Assembly: GCA_018064685.1 (NCBI GenBank)
Contig: JAGHUS010000032.1
Location: 1 to 45,311, forward strand
Direction: 5' to 3'
Length of the DNA: 45,311 bases
DNA from: Bacteroidales bacterium
Lineage (GTDB): Bacteria > Bacteroidota > Bacteroidia > Bacteroidales > Bacteroidaceae
The position numbers and the translations under genes are program-made. The notes below the pieces were generated by a model. The model was not told the DNA's origin. It worked only from the letters and a program-made list of their open reading frames with translations, and did no database searches. Shown piece by piece: positions 28,267 through 36,244 of this stretch. The first letter of the stretch is position 1, and every line of letters starts with the position of its first letter.

Positions 28267-28439
28267 TAATCGTTTACACGTATAGTCGTTTAACCGGGAT
28301 CCTTTTTAATCGTTTTAACGTTTAATCGTTTATTTTTAATCGTTTAGACGTTTAACCGTTTAGACGAAGTTTTTTTTTGACGTTTAATCGTTTAGCCGGA
28401 GTTTTCTTGACGTTTAATCGTTTAGCCGCTTAGACGGTT
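28267..28439. repeat. Long degenerate octamer array
   Basis: Mixed CGTTTAAT, CGTTTACA, CGTTTAGA and CGTTTAGC units with T-runs. A roughly 30-bp higher-order unit (T-run, GACGTTTAATCGTTTAGCCG) repeats at its right end. The array spans the 3' end of the four-helix gene, whose TAA stop at 28414-28416 and final residues (SKRLND) are encoded by it. Confidence 0.9.
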
Positions 28440-29193
28440 TATTATAGGGTAACTTGCCGGGGCAGCCGGTGGCGCGCCATTGGCTGCAGCCCCAGAACTG
28501 TTCGCCGAGGCGGGAGCCACGGCTTATGGTTTTGAGCACCATGGGCGACTGACATAGCGGGCATTGAGGTGCGCCCTCGGTGCGCTGTATCTCTGCCTTG
28601 GTGGCGAGGCGAAGCTCTGTCAGTCCTTCGCGGAAGCCGCCTTGCTGGCGGAACTCTTCGAGTTCCTGTTGCAGCATCTTCTCAATCAGCGCGATGGAGC
28701 GGTTGCAGAGGATGAGGAGCGACTTGGCAGACTTTATCGGATCCTCGTTTTCTACGGCGTGGGCGAAGCGCTGGCGCATCTGGAGGATACATTCTGCAGC
28801 CTCCACATCCCAGTCGTTTTTGAGGACGGGCTTGTCGCACTCAAGAGATGCCACATATTGATACTCCGTGCTATTCTTTGCCCAGGGCTTCTCGCCATGG
28901 TAGAGCAGGTAGTTGAAGTAGTCGCCCTTGAGTTCTGCCATGCTGGCACGAGCCACATCATGCAGGCCCATCGCCGTCTCCGTCGATGTCTGCTGGCGCG
29001 ATGAACCCTCAGCAATATTCGCTACGGCACTGCGAGCCGCCTGAACCATCTGATCGCGCTGACGACCGCAAGGGTCGTTTTGCAGGTTCAGGAATCGGTC
29101 GCAGAACGACTGAGTTGCCAGCTGGATGACGTTGTTCAGCACCCAGACTGTCAAGCCCATGTAGCCATTGCTGTTGTGGATTCGTACTGCCAT
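28414..29193 (-). CDS. Four-helix-bundle suffix-domain protein with C4 zinc finger
   Basis: A 259-residue cytoplasmic protein (no signal peptide). Residues 1-190 resemble the four-helix-bundle family related to 23S rRNA intervening-sequence proteins: QRDQMVQAARSAVANIAEGS is the typical core. This matches the type annotated as four helix bundle suffix domain proteins. The C-terminus holds a topoisomerase-type zinc ribbon: CPLC at about 220, then FWGCSQWRATGCPG, giving four Cys ligands. It is the only gene in the pilus locus that is neither exported nor pilin-like. It is bracketed by the two longest octamer arrays, which suggests later insertion. A nucleic-acid-binding role is plausible; the family has no settled function. 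Confidence 0.75.
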   Translation of the reverse strand: MAVRIHNSNGYMGLTVWVLNNVIQLATQSFCDRFLNLQNDPCGRQRDQMVQAARSAVANIAEGSSRQQTSTETAMGLHDVARASMAELKGDYFNYLLYHGEKPWAKNSTEYQYVASLECDKPVLKNDWDVEAAECILQMRQRFAHAVENEDPIKSAKSLLILCNRSIALIEKMLQQELEEFRQQGGFREGLTELRLATKAEIQRTEGAPQCPLCQSPMVLKTISRGSRLGEQFWGCSQWRATGCPGKLPYNKPSKRLND

Positions 29194-29214
29194 TGTTTTC
29201 TTTTCTTTTTTAGT

Positions 29215-29356
29215 CGTTTAATCGGTTAGACGTTTAGACGAGATTCTTTTTAATCGTTTACACGTTTAATCGTTTACACGAGTTCTTCTTTAGACGTTTA
29301 CACGTTTAATCGGTTACACGAGTTCTTCTTTAGACGTTTACACGCTTAATCGGTTA
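29215..29356. repeat. Octamer array with 40-bp higher-order units
   Basis: Three successive 40-bp units (29241-29280, 29281-29320, 29321-29356 incomplete), each a short T/C-rich stretch plus four octamers of CGTTTACA/CGTTTAAT type. It lies between the four-helix gene and the stop codon of the double pilin at 29357. Confidence 0.9.
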
Positions 29357-31750
29357 TTATTTAATCTGTACAGTCTCGTTGTCGGCGGTGACGTTTTCCC
29401 AGTTTACGATGGTAGCGGAGATGTTGGTGATGCCGGTCTTGGCGAGAGTGAAGGAGTAGGTGTACTTGAAGCCAGGGTACCAGCGGTTGATGATGTACTT
29501 GCCACCTTCCTGCTGATATGGGTTGGCAATGTTGTTGGTACTGATGGTGGTGGCTTTGACATCCTTCAGGTCTACGATGTACTGGTTGTTGTCGGGCGTG
29601 GTGATGTAGAGCTTGACATTGGTGAGGTCTTGGGGGACAGCCCCAAACTTATACACCTGTGGTACGTACTGCGTATAGTCTGTCGCGGAGTTGAAGGGCA
29701 CGTTAACAGGAGAACCAACAGTGCTGGCACCACCTGTTGTCTTCACTAGACCTGAGCCCAGCAGCACCTTGCCTCCGTTGTAGAAGCCTACGAGGTCGAG
29801 ACGGGTGTGGGTGTAGTTACCTTCGCCATTGTCATGGCAGAGCTCCACCTTATCAGATGTATTTGTTGTATTGATGGTGAAGGTCAGGTCACTCATCATG
29901 TGGAAGAGGACGAGCTTGACGGGATCCTCGGTAGGACCTATAGCCTTGTAGATCTGATGCGTGGTGCCACCAGGCAGACCAGCAGCCACCGTACCGTCGT
30001 CCTTGGCATCGAAGCCATTGGCGGTTGGACCATAATTCCACTTAAATGTTCCTGCTGTCTCATTGTCACCATCGTCCAACATCGGAGCGCCCCAACGGAC
30101 ATCGGTGTAAGATGCCGCGGAGGTGAGGGTGGCGTAATCGCCATCACCTGAACTATCTGTAGTAACTCCTGTCGCTGCTGGCATCAGTGCGCGGAAGTGG
30201 TAGAAGTCCTTGTTGCTCTCCCAGAAGTAGTTGGTTGTCCAATGGTCGGTGCTATAGGTTGCGCTGAGGTTGGTGTAGCCTGTCTTCCAGTTCCAAGTGG
30301 TGTAGTTGTCATCAATGCCATCTGTAGTCTTGTTGTCATTGGCTTTGTAGAAGGCAACGTCAGAAGATTGGGCAGTGCCACGTTCTTCTAGCTGAAGCTT
30401 GATGCGAGCATTGGTAGCATTAACATTCTCTGCTGTTACGTTCTCCCAGTCTGCTATCTGAGCTGTGATGTTGTTGATTTTCTGCTTACCAACAGTGAAG
30501 GTGAAGACGTAGTTCTTGCCTGCCTCCATAGGGATGTATGTGCCGTTGTTGCTCTTCTCGGTGGCATTGGCCACCAGAGCATTCGCAGGATTTCCACCCA
30601 CATGCAGCGCATCGTACAACTGACCGGAGGTAATCTGGTACTTGCTGTTATCGATGGTGAACTCCATCATGACATCGGTGGCAAGGTTCTTTTTGCCGGA
30701 GACGAAACGAGAGTAGTCATCGTGCAGTGGAGTTGACCACGACTGCTTAATGTCATCGATATTAGGCAGAGCGAGTGCCTCGAGGGTGTAATAGGGGTTA
30801 GCAGAAGTGTTGGTAGTCTTCAGGTAAATAGAAGGAATCTCGTTCTGCTGAGAAATCTCTTGGAAGACGCCCTGCTGAATGCTGAAGAGGCCCTTGGTAT
30901 TGAAGCCTGTCAGCTTGACGTTGCTCGTGCTGGGTGTGAACTGGAAGTCGGTGGTGATAGACTTGTTGAAGCCGTCGCCCTCGATGATCTTGATGGTAAT
31001 CTTCGACATGGCGCGGTAGAACTTCATCACAGCCTCTCCCTCCTGCGGGAACTTACGGGTGGTGAAGTTGAACTTGAGGGCATTATCAGAGCCACCAAGG
31101 TCGGTACCCGAAGCTGAGTTGTCAACCAGGTTATTGCTGAAGATAAGGTCTTGGCACATAACGGATGAAGCATCTTGATGGTCATCAGGCCATCGGCTGG
31201 CGCTCCATGTTGCAATGAATGGATAAACGGGTGCTGTGCGCCAACCATAACTATTCGTAGTCGTCCATGTCTCGGGTTCATATCCGCCGCCTGACTTGTC
31301 CTTCTCAAATGTGCACTGATTCCAGGTTGGCTGACCAATCTGCGCATAAGCCCAGATATTGAGCTGTGAGCTGCGTGCATGGGCATCGTCCCAGTAGCGT
31401 TGGTTATTGGTGTCAAATGTTACCTTGTTGGAATTAGCCGCCACATCACCACGTGCCACAGTGTATTTTGTGTCATGGCTACCCTCATAATCAGCCGTTC
31501 CATACGTACTCTTCATAATCATAAAGACCTTTGTTGCATTTGTCTGGTCAAAATAATTAAGAGGATTGTATGGATTTGTGGTGATGACCGCACGCGTCAG
31601 TGCAGGCGCATCCACGCCTCCCACACACAGTTCGATGGGCGTCTTGCCGTTGTCGGTCGTTACATCTACCAACACGTCTTGTTCGCTACATGCTGCCAGG
31701 GCAGCACATAGCGTGAGGAGAAGCGTTGTATGTAGTTGTTTCAAATTCAT
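29357..31750 (-). CDS. Tandem-fused double pilin lipoprotein
   Basis: A 797-residue lipoprotein: lipobox ALAAC (Cys21) and T-R-A at 52-54. Domain 1 contains KFYRAMSKITIKIIEGDGF (about 243-261) and ends with NYVFTFTVGKQKINNITAQI-ADW-ENVTAENVN. Domain 2 contains LFHMMSDLTFTINTTN and ends with YTYSFTLAKTGITNISATI-VNW-ENVTADNETVQIK. The repeated WENVTAxN closing motif shows that the two halves are duplicates. An unusually long, repeat-rich spacer (31751-32387) precedes it, so this gene may have its own regulation within the locus. Confidence 0.75.
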   Translation of the reverse strand: MNLKQLHTTLLLTLCAALAACSEQDVLVDVTTDNGKTPIELCVGGVDAPALTRAVITTNPYNPLNYFDQTNATKVFMIMKSTYGTADYEGSHDTKYTVARGDVAANSNKVTFDTNNQRYWDDAHARSSQLNIWAYAQIGQPTWNQCTFEKDKSGGGYEPETWTTTNSYGWRTAPVYPFIATWSASRWPDDHQDASSVMCQDLIFSNNLVDNSASGTDLGGSDNALKFNFTTRKFPQEGEAVMKFYRAMSKITIKIIEGDGFNKSITTDFQFTPSTSNVKLTGFNTKGLFSIQQGVFQEISQQNEIPSIYLKTTNTSANPYYTLEALALPNIDDIKQSWSTPLHDDYSRFVSGKKNLATDVMMEFTIDNSKYQITSGQLYDALHVGGNPANALVANATEKSNNGTYIPMEAGKNYVFTFTVGKQKINNITAQIADWENVTAENVNATNARIKLQLEERGTAQSSDVAFYKANDNKTTDGIDDNYTTWNWKTGYTNLSATYSTDHWTTNYFWESNKDFYHFRALMPAATGVTTDSSGDGDYATLTSAASYTDVRWGAPMLDDGDNETAGTFKWNYGPTANGFDAKDDGTVAAGLPGGTTHQIYKAIGPTEDPVKLVLFHMMSDLTFTINTTNTSDKVELCHDNGEGNYTHTRLDLVGFYNGGKVLLGSGLVKTTGGASTVGSPVNVPFNSATDYTQYVPQVYKFGAVPQDLTNVKLYITTPDNNQYIVDLKDVKATTISTNNIANPYQQEGGKYIINRWYPGFKYTYSFTLAKTGITNISATIVNWENVTADNETVQIK

Positions 31751-31771
31751 TCGTTTTCAAATAATCATTCT

Positions 31772-31886
31772 AATTGGACTTCTCAAGTCATTCAAGAAAG
31801 CCAAGTATCATCTATTATGCCTCAACCTGATCATCACTTATGGTCATTCCTCGTCATCTCTTAGGACCAATCCTCGTCATTACTTA
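31772..31886 (-). repeat. 23-bp periodic repeat, five degenerate units
   Basis: Units at 31795-31817, 31818-31840, 31841-31863 and 31864-31886 are each exactly 23 bp. They share CCTnGTCATnnCTTA on the plus strand (TAAGnnATGAC on the minus strand); a weaker fifth unit precedes them. The block lies 22-136 bases upstream of the 29357-31750 start codon. No recognisable -7 box was found here. Confidence 0.65.
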
Positions 31887-31943
31887 AGACTTAACGGGAG
31901 CATCCTAGGTGATTAGGCGAAGGCGTCTATTAGGCCGTGGTGG

Positions 31944-31993
31944 CTGTCTGCTGGTGACAGTGGACTGTCAACGCCTTGACAGGGCGCTGTCAC
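31944..31993. promoter_or_regulatory. Alternating TGACAG/CTGTCA array (candidate operator or stem-loops)
   Basis: GTGACAG (31954-31960), CTGTCAA (31965-31971), TTGACAG (31976-31982) and CTGTCAC (31987-31993) are separated by exactly 4 bp each, so sites repeat every 11 bp in alternating orientation. CTGTCTG at 31944-31950 extends the series with a 3-bp gap. The inner pair and outer pair are perfect 7-bp inverted repeats. Either a protein-binding array on one DNA face or nested RNA hairpins would fit. Confidence 0.6.
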
Positions 31994-32078
31994 TACTATG
32001 AAAGTGGTGTAGACTTCCTTGGTCTTTGGCCCGAGGCTTGTTGTGTTGTGGTGCGAACACGCAAGAGTTTATGCAAAA

Positions 32079-32374
32079 ACTCCTCACACCTCACACACTG
32101 CCTCTATCTTGTTGGTATTCTGTCTGTTATGTGTGTGAGGAGTGTCTTCCGACTCCTCACCACTCCTCACCTGTTTTAGCTGCTTCCCTGCACTTTCAGT
32201 GTTCTTTGTGTTCAGCTCTAACAGCCTCAGCTTCAACTCTTTACATCTTTCCTTGTCATCCCCTCTCCATCCCTCTTCTGTGTGAGGAGTGGTGAGGAGT
32301 GGTTGTGCACTCCTCACACGTGTAATCGTTTTGTTATCAGGTTGTTATACACTAAGTGTGAGGAGTGAGGAGTG
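32079..32374. repeat. GTGAGGAGT hairpin cluster
   Basis: Several copies of GTGAGGAGT and its complement ACTCCTCAC. Perfect stems are 32135-32143 with 32152-32160 (9 bp), 32292-32301 with 32308-32317 (10 bp, 6-nt loop), and, as an alternative, 32308-32319 with 32356-32367 (12 bp). The overlapping arms allow mutually exclusive folds. The cluster lies directly after the 32388-34859 stop codon and may end or attenuate its transcript. Confidence 0.65.
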
Positions 32375-32387
32375 TTTTATACATTCG

Positions 32388-34859
32388 TTAGTCTTCGAGA
32401 TCAATGTTGATGTTTTCGCCTGTAACAACAGACCAGTCGGCCAAAGTACAGGTGATAGCCTTGATACCAGCCTTAGTCACCGTAATCGTATAGATGTACT
32501 TGTGGTTAGGATACCAACGCTTGATTGGATCATTCTGTACTTGGTTAGCACTTGTACCAATAGAACTTGCAAGAATGTCCTGAAGACGCTTAACAACATA
32601 GTACTGGTTGTTGTCTGGAGTCTTGATAGTAATACCAACGAACTTTGATTCTGCGTCAGCAGCAATGCCAGCTGGAGTTGTTTCTGAACCACGATAAAGA
32701 ATCTGTGGAACTACAGCCAACGAATATGGTTTTGTCTTGATGGTTGTATAGTCAGTTCCATCAATATTGACATTGGCACCTGCAGAGGTTCCTGTTGCAG
32801 GCTTATCCATTACTGAGTTGCCAGTAGCATCGCCAGTTTCAGTTATCTTTCCTGTTCCGAGATCAACTTGTCCTGCACTATACAAGCGAGTAAGAGTAAC
32901 CACACATTGATCTTTGCTGCCACCACCAAGATCTTTCTCAAGAGCCACAGCATTGCTACCGGTCGTAGTCTGAACAACTACTTCAATGTTACTCATCATA
33001 TGAAGTTCGGTGATGTTGAGATCACCAGACTTTACTGATGTTACGCCAGGATAAAGGAGATTTTTGTAACCTTCAGTTGGACTGTATTCATACTTTGTTT
33101 TTCCTGCGTCTGTACCTGAAGCTACGGTTGGCAAACCAGTCTTAAAAGGAGCTCCCCAATGGTAATCGTGAGCGCCATCTGCGGTATATGTACCATTTTC
33201 AATGGTGAAGTATGTGTTACCTGATGTCTTATTCTGCATATTGGTATGTGCAGAATTATTCACAGAACGAAGATGGTATGCGGTTTTGTTATCTTCATAA
33301 AACCAAGTTGTCTTCCACTTGAGACCATCAACAGTTGGTGTCTGGTTCTTTGCGTATGTACCAGTATATTCTACACCCTTATTATCTGTTGTTGAATAAG
33401 AGAAGTCGGTATAAATCTTACCAAGATCTTCAGTCTTGAGATAGAGCTGGTGTGTAGAATTATCAGTCATACCATTAGCATCCTTGTGAGTTTCGATAGT
33501 GATGTGGCTGTTGTCAATGTTCTCGTTAGTAGCATACACTTCGCTCCAGTCAGCCAATACCGCAGTAATTGTCTCAATCTGCTTCTTGTCAACAGTAATA
33601 AGGAGATTATAGTTTACACCCTGTGTAAGAGTAACAGTCTTAGCTGTTGTGTTGATACCAGCAGCGGTTAATTCTGCATCAGTCATTGCAACATCACCAG
33701 CCTTCTTAGCTGTGCTGAGAGCAGTATAAAGCTGAGCTTCTGTTACGAAGTAGTGGTTGTCATCGATAAAGAAGTCCAGAATATTCTTTGGTGTAACGGC
33801 TCCACCATTCCAAACATCATCAGGAAGTAACTGAGCATTAAGTGTGTAAGATGACGTATTCGATACAGTAGTCTTTGAACTTGGGGTCAGCTTGATGTTT
33901 CCTCGTGTCTGACTCCCCCATGTGCCGTCAACAAGATTCAGAGTACCTGTATAGTTCATATTATTGATTTGAACATACTCTTTGCCATCATCAAAGTTAA
34001 AGTCAGCTTCGCCAGTTGTTGGAGTCTTGTCAAAACCGGTACCTTCTTGAATCTTAATTGTTATACGTGACAACGCATGATTGAACTTCAAATGTCCACG
34101 GTCGAACTTACCCGCAGATGTGTGATCTGCGGTATTTGAATACATGAAGTGCATACGACCATCGCCATGAGTGGTTGCACCAGTCTTTGCTGCCTCAACA
34201 GTTGCCTTATTACCTGGCTGCCATGAACCGACATCGCTACCATCATTATTTGTGTATTTATACCAATAGCGACCGTCTGTACCACCATCCTGGATATTTC
34301 GCGCATATACGAGGTCTTCCTTTGCATTAGTATCACTGGTCTGACCATCTTGCTTTACTGTCCATTGGATGTTGTGAACTGTTGCATCTGTTGTTCCCCA
34401 AGTACCACTTGCTGGTGCAGACAATTTGCTTTCTACAAGGGCCGTAGCGCCTAGACTATATCCAGGAACAGCTACTGCATAGACAGACAACCATGAATCG
34501 CGACCGTGTGCATCATCCCAATAACGATTGTATGCATCGCCAGTAAACTCTACGTTAGAGTAATCAGTAGCACCAGTTCCTGTTTGAACACGTGCGACAG
34601 CCTGCGTACGGGTATATTTATGTTCTGTAGCAGATGTTTCTTTGTTGTCACTCTGGATGTGCATCAAGAGACCTGTTTCTGTAGCAAAACCTGCACGAGT
34701 CATGGCACGAGTAGCACCAAGTGTCTCACTTTCATCGCTCATCGAGAAGCTGATCATTTCCTTGTCACTTGTGTCAACAGGGGATGTGATGTCGGTGGTG
34801 TCCGAACAGCTGGATGCTATGAATGAGAGCAGGGCCAGCGAAAAGATTGTTTTTTTCAT
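32388..34859 (-). CDS. Tandem-fused double pilin lipoprotein
   Basis: An 823-residue lipoprotein: lipobox IASSC (Cys18) and two T-R-A sites (50-52 and 54-56). Domain 1 core KFNHALSRITIKIQEGTGF is near 265-283, closing with NYNLLITVDKKQIETITAVL-ADW near 440. Domain 2 has ITELHMMSNIEVVVQ and closes with YIYTITVTKAGIKAITCTL-ADW-SVVTGENIN. It pairs best by motif with the 29357 gene (same MMS core in domain 2 and ENxN tail). The gene is visibly richer in A/T and uses more AT-ending codons than the distal pilus genes. Its leader is A-rich. Probable structural subunit. Confidence 0.75.
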   Translation of the reverse strand: MKKTIFSLALLSFIASSCSDTTDITSPVDTSDKEMISFSMSDESETLGATRAMTRAGFATETGLLMHIQSDNKETSATEHKYTRTQAVARVQTGTGATDYSNVEFTGDAYNRYWDDAHGRDSWLSVYAVAVPGYSLGATALVESKLSAPASGTWGTTDATVHNIQWTVKQDGQTSDTNAKEDLVYARNIQDGGTDGRYWYKYTNNDGSDVGSWQPGNKATVEAAKTGATTHGDGRMHFMYSNTADHTSAGKFDRGHLKFNHALSRITIKIQEGTGFDKTPTTGEADFNFDDGKEYVQINNMNYTGTLNLVDGTWGSQTRGNIKLTPSSKTTVSNTSSYTLNAQLLPDDVWNGGAVTPKNILDFFIDDNHYFVTEAQLYTALSTAKKAGDVAMTDAELTAAGINTTAKTVTLTQGVNYNLLITVDKKQIETITAVLADWSEVYATNENIDNSHITIETHKDANGMTDNSTHQLYLKTEDLGKIYTDFSYSTTDNKGVEYTGTYAKNQTPTVDGLKWKTTWFYEDNKTAYHLRSVNNSAHTNMQNKTSGNTYFTIENGTYTADGAHDYHWGAPFKTGLPTVASGTDAGKTKYEYSPTEGYKNLLYPGVTSVKSGDLNITELHMMSNIEVVVQTTTGSNAVALEKDLGGGSKDQCVVTLTRLYSAGQVDLGTGKITETGDATGNSVMDKPATGTSAGANVNIDGTDYTTIKTKPYSLAVVPQILYRGSETTPAGIAADAESKFVGITIKTPDNNQYYVVKRLQDILASSIGTSANQVQNDPIKRWYPNHKYIYTITVTKAGIKAITCTLADWSVVTGENINIDLED

Positions 34860-34890
34860 ATCTTGTTGTTTTATATTTTCTTTCCTTATT

Positions 34891-34935
34891 TAGTCGCTTA
34901 AACGGTTAGATGTTTGCCGTAATCGCTTAGACGAG
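34891..34935. repeat. Degenerate octamer array
   Basis: Units such as CGCTTAAA, CGGTTAGA and CGCTTAGA lie between the 34940-36226 stop codon and the leader of the 32388-34859 gene. Same orientation as most arrays. Confidence 0.75.
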
Positions 34936-34939
34936 TCTT

Positions 34940-36226
34940 TTACTGTTCCAGATCGGTGGTTAGACTGCCGGTCACGTTCTCCCACGGGGTGAGGGTGGCG
35001 GTGAAGGTTATCTCTAGATTGTCCTCTATGCCTCCGATGATGAGGTAGTAGGTGTGGATGTAGCCGGAGAGCCAGTTGTACTGGCGGGTGCCGTCTTCCA
35101 TCTGGATGGGGATGTCGTTGAACTCCTTGTAGAGGGTGCCATCCATTGTGCGCAGGTTGAAGCTGACGCAGAGGGTGACGTTCTCTTGGGGTATCTGCAT
35201 GAGGCCGTCTTTACATTGCAGCCAGTAGGCTGAGGAGCGGCCTTGGTGCAGGCTGAGGTCGTTGTCGGTGACCTCCTTGCCACCGTCGAAACGGAGGAGC
35301 TCGGTGTGGGTGGTGGGGAGCTGCACCTTGGTGAGACCCTCGAAGCCACTGTTGCCGGTGCCGAGGTACCAGGAATACTCGGAAGGAAAACTTCCGAGCA
35401 CAGTGCCGGGGGATGTGTAGCCGGTGGCTGCGGTGACGAAGTCGGGCGAATAGACGCTGATGGTTAGGCCCTCGATGTATAATGGGTTGGCAGTTGTCCA
35501 GGGCGATGTGCTGTAGATACCGAAGCGCACCTTGGAGTTGAGGTGGTGGAAGGGTAGCGCTACATAGCGGTTGCGTGTCTGGCTGCCTGTGTTGATTTCT
35601 AAAGGATGGTTTGTTGCCAAGAGATCGTAGTCGCGACCATCGTTGTTACGCTGCAGCTGTGCAGCAAGATAGGGTTCTGCCTCGCGGTCGGTCGGAGTGA
35701 CCATGCCGTTGAGGGAGGTTTGCATCGAGTACGATGCGTTGATGGTGAGTGCCTTGTCGGTGATTGTGACGTGGGCGGGATTGGTAGGATAGGGAGACAC
35801 TGCATGGAAGCGGTAGGGGAAGGCTGAGTAGTCCCAGTACTTCTCGTATTGTCCCGTGACCTTGGTGTAGTCCCAGTAGGGTCGGATGTTGCCATCCCAG
35901 GCTGTGCCTGATGTCTTGTATTCCACGTGATAGTCAGTCATCACGGGGTATTGGGTGGTGAGGCTGTAAGCCTTGTAGGTAGACACGATGAAGTCGGTGG
36001 TGAGGAGCTGTGCAGCACGTGTGGTGTTGTGTTCCTTCTCGCTGTCCTCCATCAGACAGGTGAAGTTCAGTGCGTCCTTACCGTTGATGTCTATCTCTTC
36101 TATGTCTTCGATTATCGCGCCATTCGAGCATGATATAAATAACAGCACGGCGAGTGCTGCCAGAGTCACTTGGACTCCGGCAAACACTCTCGTGCGCGTT
36201 ATATTATATAATGTACGTGCGTGCAT
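34940..36226 (-). CDS. Fimbrillin-family lipoprotein, single pilin domain
   Basis: A 428-residue lipoprotein. The signal peptide is long; lipobox FISC gives Cys33, with an acidic stretch after it and T-T-R-A ending at Ala71 (37 residues from the Cys). Core LPFHHLNSKVRFGIYST is near 215-231 and the closing part has YLIIGGIEDNLEITFTATLT then PWENVTGSLTT, matching the WENVT end of the 29357 double pilin. The start is only 18 bp after the large pilin gene stop codon, so the two are co-transcribed. Position right behind the candidate shaft gene is typical of an anchor (Mfa2/FimB-like) or first minor subunit. Confidence 0.75.
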   Translation of the reverse strand: MHARTLYNITRTRVFAGVQVTLAALAVLLFISCSNGAIIEDIEEIDINGKDALNFTCLMEDSEKEHNTTRAAQLLTTDFIVSTYKAYSLTTQYPVMTDYHVEYKTSGTAWDGNIRPYWDYTKVTGQYEKYWDYSAFPYRFHAVSPYPTNPAHVTITDKALTINASYSMQTSLNGMVTPTDREAEPYLAAQLQRNNDGRDYDLLATNHPLEINTGSQTRNRYVALPFHHLNSKVRFGIYSTSPWTTANPLYIEGLTISVYSPDFVTAATGYTSPGTVLGSFPSEYSWYLGTGNSGFEGLTKVQLPTTHTELLRFDGGKEVTDNDLSLHQGRSSAYWLQCKDGLMQIPQENVTLCVSFNLRTMDGTLYKEFNDIPIQMEDGTRQYNWLSGYIHTYYLIIGGIEDNLEITFTATLTPWENVTGSLTTDLEQ

Positions 36227-36244
36227 TATAGGGAACAGTTCGGA

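Noticed and set aside
28267..28439. Octamer arrays considered as a CRISPR array
   Set aside because: Units are 8 bp, gapless and without unique spacers, and no cas genes are present.
28414..29193. Diversity-generating retroelement suggested by the four-helix (Avd-like) protein
   Set aside because: No reverse transcriptase and no template/variable repeat pair with adenine-specific differences was seen; the zinc-finger form is a different subfamily.
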